This document shows positions 63,811-64,000 of a stretch of DNA of 64,000 bases, piece by piece. Within the stretch, counting starts at the first letter, position 1. Each line of letters begins with the position of its first letter. Origin of the DNA: Paenibacillus sp. FSL H7-0326 (GTDB taxonomy: Bacteria; Bacillota; Bacilli; Paenibacillales; Paenibacillaceae). A model generated the notes under the pieces. The model searched no databases. It was given only the letters and a program-made list of their open reading frames with translations, and was not told the origin of the DNA. A program made the position numbers and the translations under genes. The stretch lies in the NCBI RefSeq assembly GCF_001955535.1, contig NZ_MPVN01000007.1, positions 62,001 through 126,000 of the forward strand. Reading direction: 5' to 3'.

Positions 63811-64000
63811 TTATTTTCTTGCAAAGCCTTGTTTATTTAAATACTCAAGCATGAAGGGTTGTTTACTTCTTTCAAGATGATTTTCGATATGATCTTTCCA
63901 TCCCTTTACTCTCTTCACTGTGAAAGGCGCGCTGACAGGACGATCTTGATAATACTCACGCATTTGTTGATCATAAGCTGCTAATTTTTCTTCATCGAGT
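63811..64000 (-). CDS. NfsA/NfrA-type nitroreductase or flavin reductase (5' part outside window)
   Basis: 63 codons to the stop at 63811: LAAYDQQMREYYQDRPVSAP, GWKDHIENHLERSKQPFMLE, YLNKQGFARK. The AYDxxMxxYYxxR ... LxxFLxxQGF pattern is the C-terminus of FMN-dependent NADPH nitroreductases such as NfsA/NfrA. Such an enzyme could supply reduced flavin to the LLM monooxygenases next to it. Based on the C-terminus only. Confidence 0.65.
   Translation of the reverse strand, partial: LDEEKLAAYDQQMREYYQDRPVSAPFTVKRVKGWKDHIENHLERSKQPFMLEYLNKQGFARK

Overview
The window reads as chromosome of a low-to-moderate GC Gram-positive spore-former of the Paenibacillaceae, most likely a Paenibacillus. This rests on strong AGGAGG-type ribosome binding sites with some TTG/GTG starts, many intrinsic terminators, YesM/YesN-type two-component systems beside sugar ABC transporters, a DUF4023-like small protein, a TraB-like protein with a copper-amine-oxidase-type N-terminal domain, and the general protein style. 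Taxonomy is inferred from gene content only. I saw no rRNA, tRNA or CRISPR array.

Layout, core-like part (1-46 kb): an RpiR-type regulator (cut by the left edge) is divergent from an ECF transporter (S component, double ATPase, T component) ending in a PHP-domain hydrolase. Then come an aminotransferase, two tandem paralogous membrane-anchored proteins, a protein with an internal repeat, and a sugar/polyol catabolic cluster (two Gfo/Idh/MocA dehydrogenases, two TIM-barrel isomerases, an AraC regulator and a MATE exporter). Next are pdxK, a methyltransferase, glsA, a DinB-fold protein, a deoxyribonucleotidase-like HAD protein, metE, an 816-residue protein with a C-terminal polyprenyl synthase, selO, a PilZ-like protein, a TauE/SafE permease and a cupin. 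A sugar ABC importer lacking its ATPase follows with its own YesM/YesN-type pair, then a soluble PAS chemoreceptor-like protein, an M15 peptidase, an EamA protein, butanediol dehydrogenase with a divergent LysR regulator, a MarR regulator, a TraB/GumN protein, an SDR oxidoreductase, a secreted protein and a PadR regulator with tandem palindromic operators.

Accessory part (46-60.5 kb): short genes of unknown function (YdcF-like, lipoproteins, membrane proteins) lie among broken genes and dispersed repeats. These include a GNAT acetyltransferase split by a 153-bp inversion whose reversal restores one reading frame; a CTAACGGG-core repeat found at gene borders; a palindromic element with 20-bp inverted repeats, one copy holding an acyltransferase fragment; an IS3 remnant; a tyrosine-recombinase remnant; and a group II intron (maturase broken twice) inserted directly behind the terminator of a penicillin-binding-protein gene and abutting a piece of a second intron.

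Right end (58-64 kb): an island of flavin-dependent (LLM, luciferase-like) monooxygenases: three intact genes and two C-terminal fragments, with a possible flavin-reductase remnant and a nitroreductase/flavin-reductase-like gene running off the edge. One intact LLM gene is strikingly GC-rich and looks like a recent import attached to a local AT-rich start. Monooxygenases of this type need reduced FMN from a partner reductase, so the set makes biochemical sense as a xenobiotic or sulfur/nitrogen-scavenging module.
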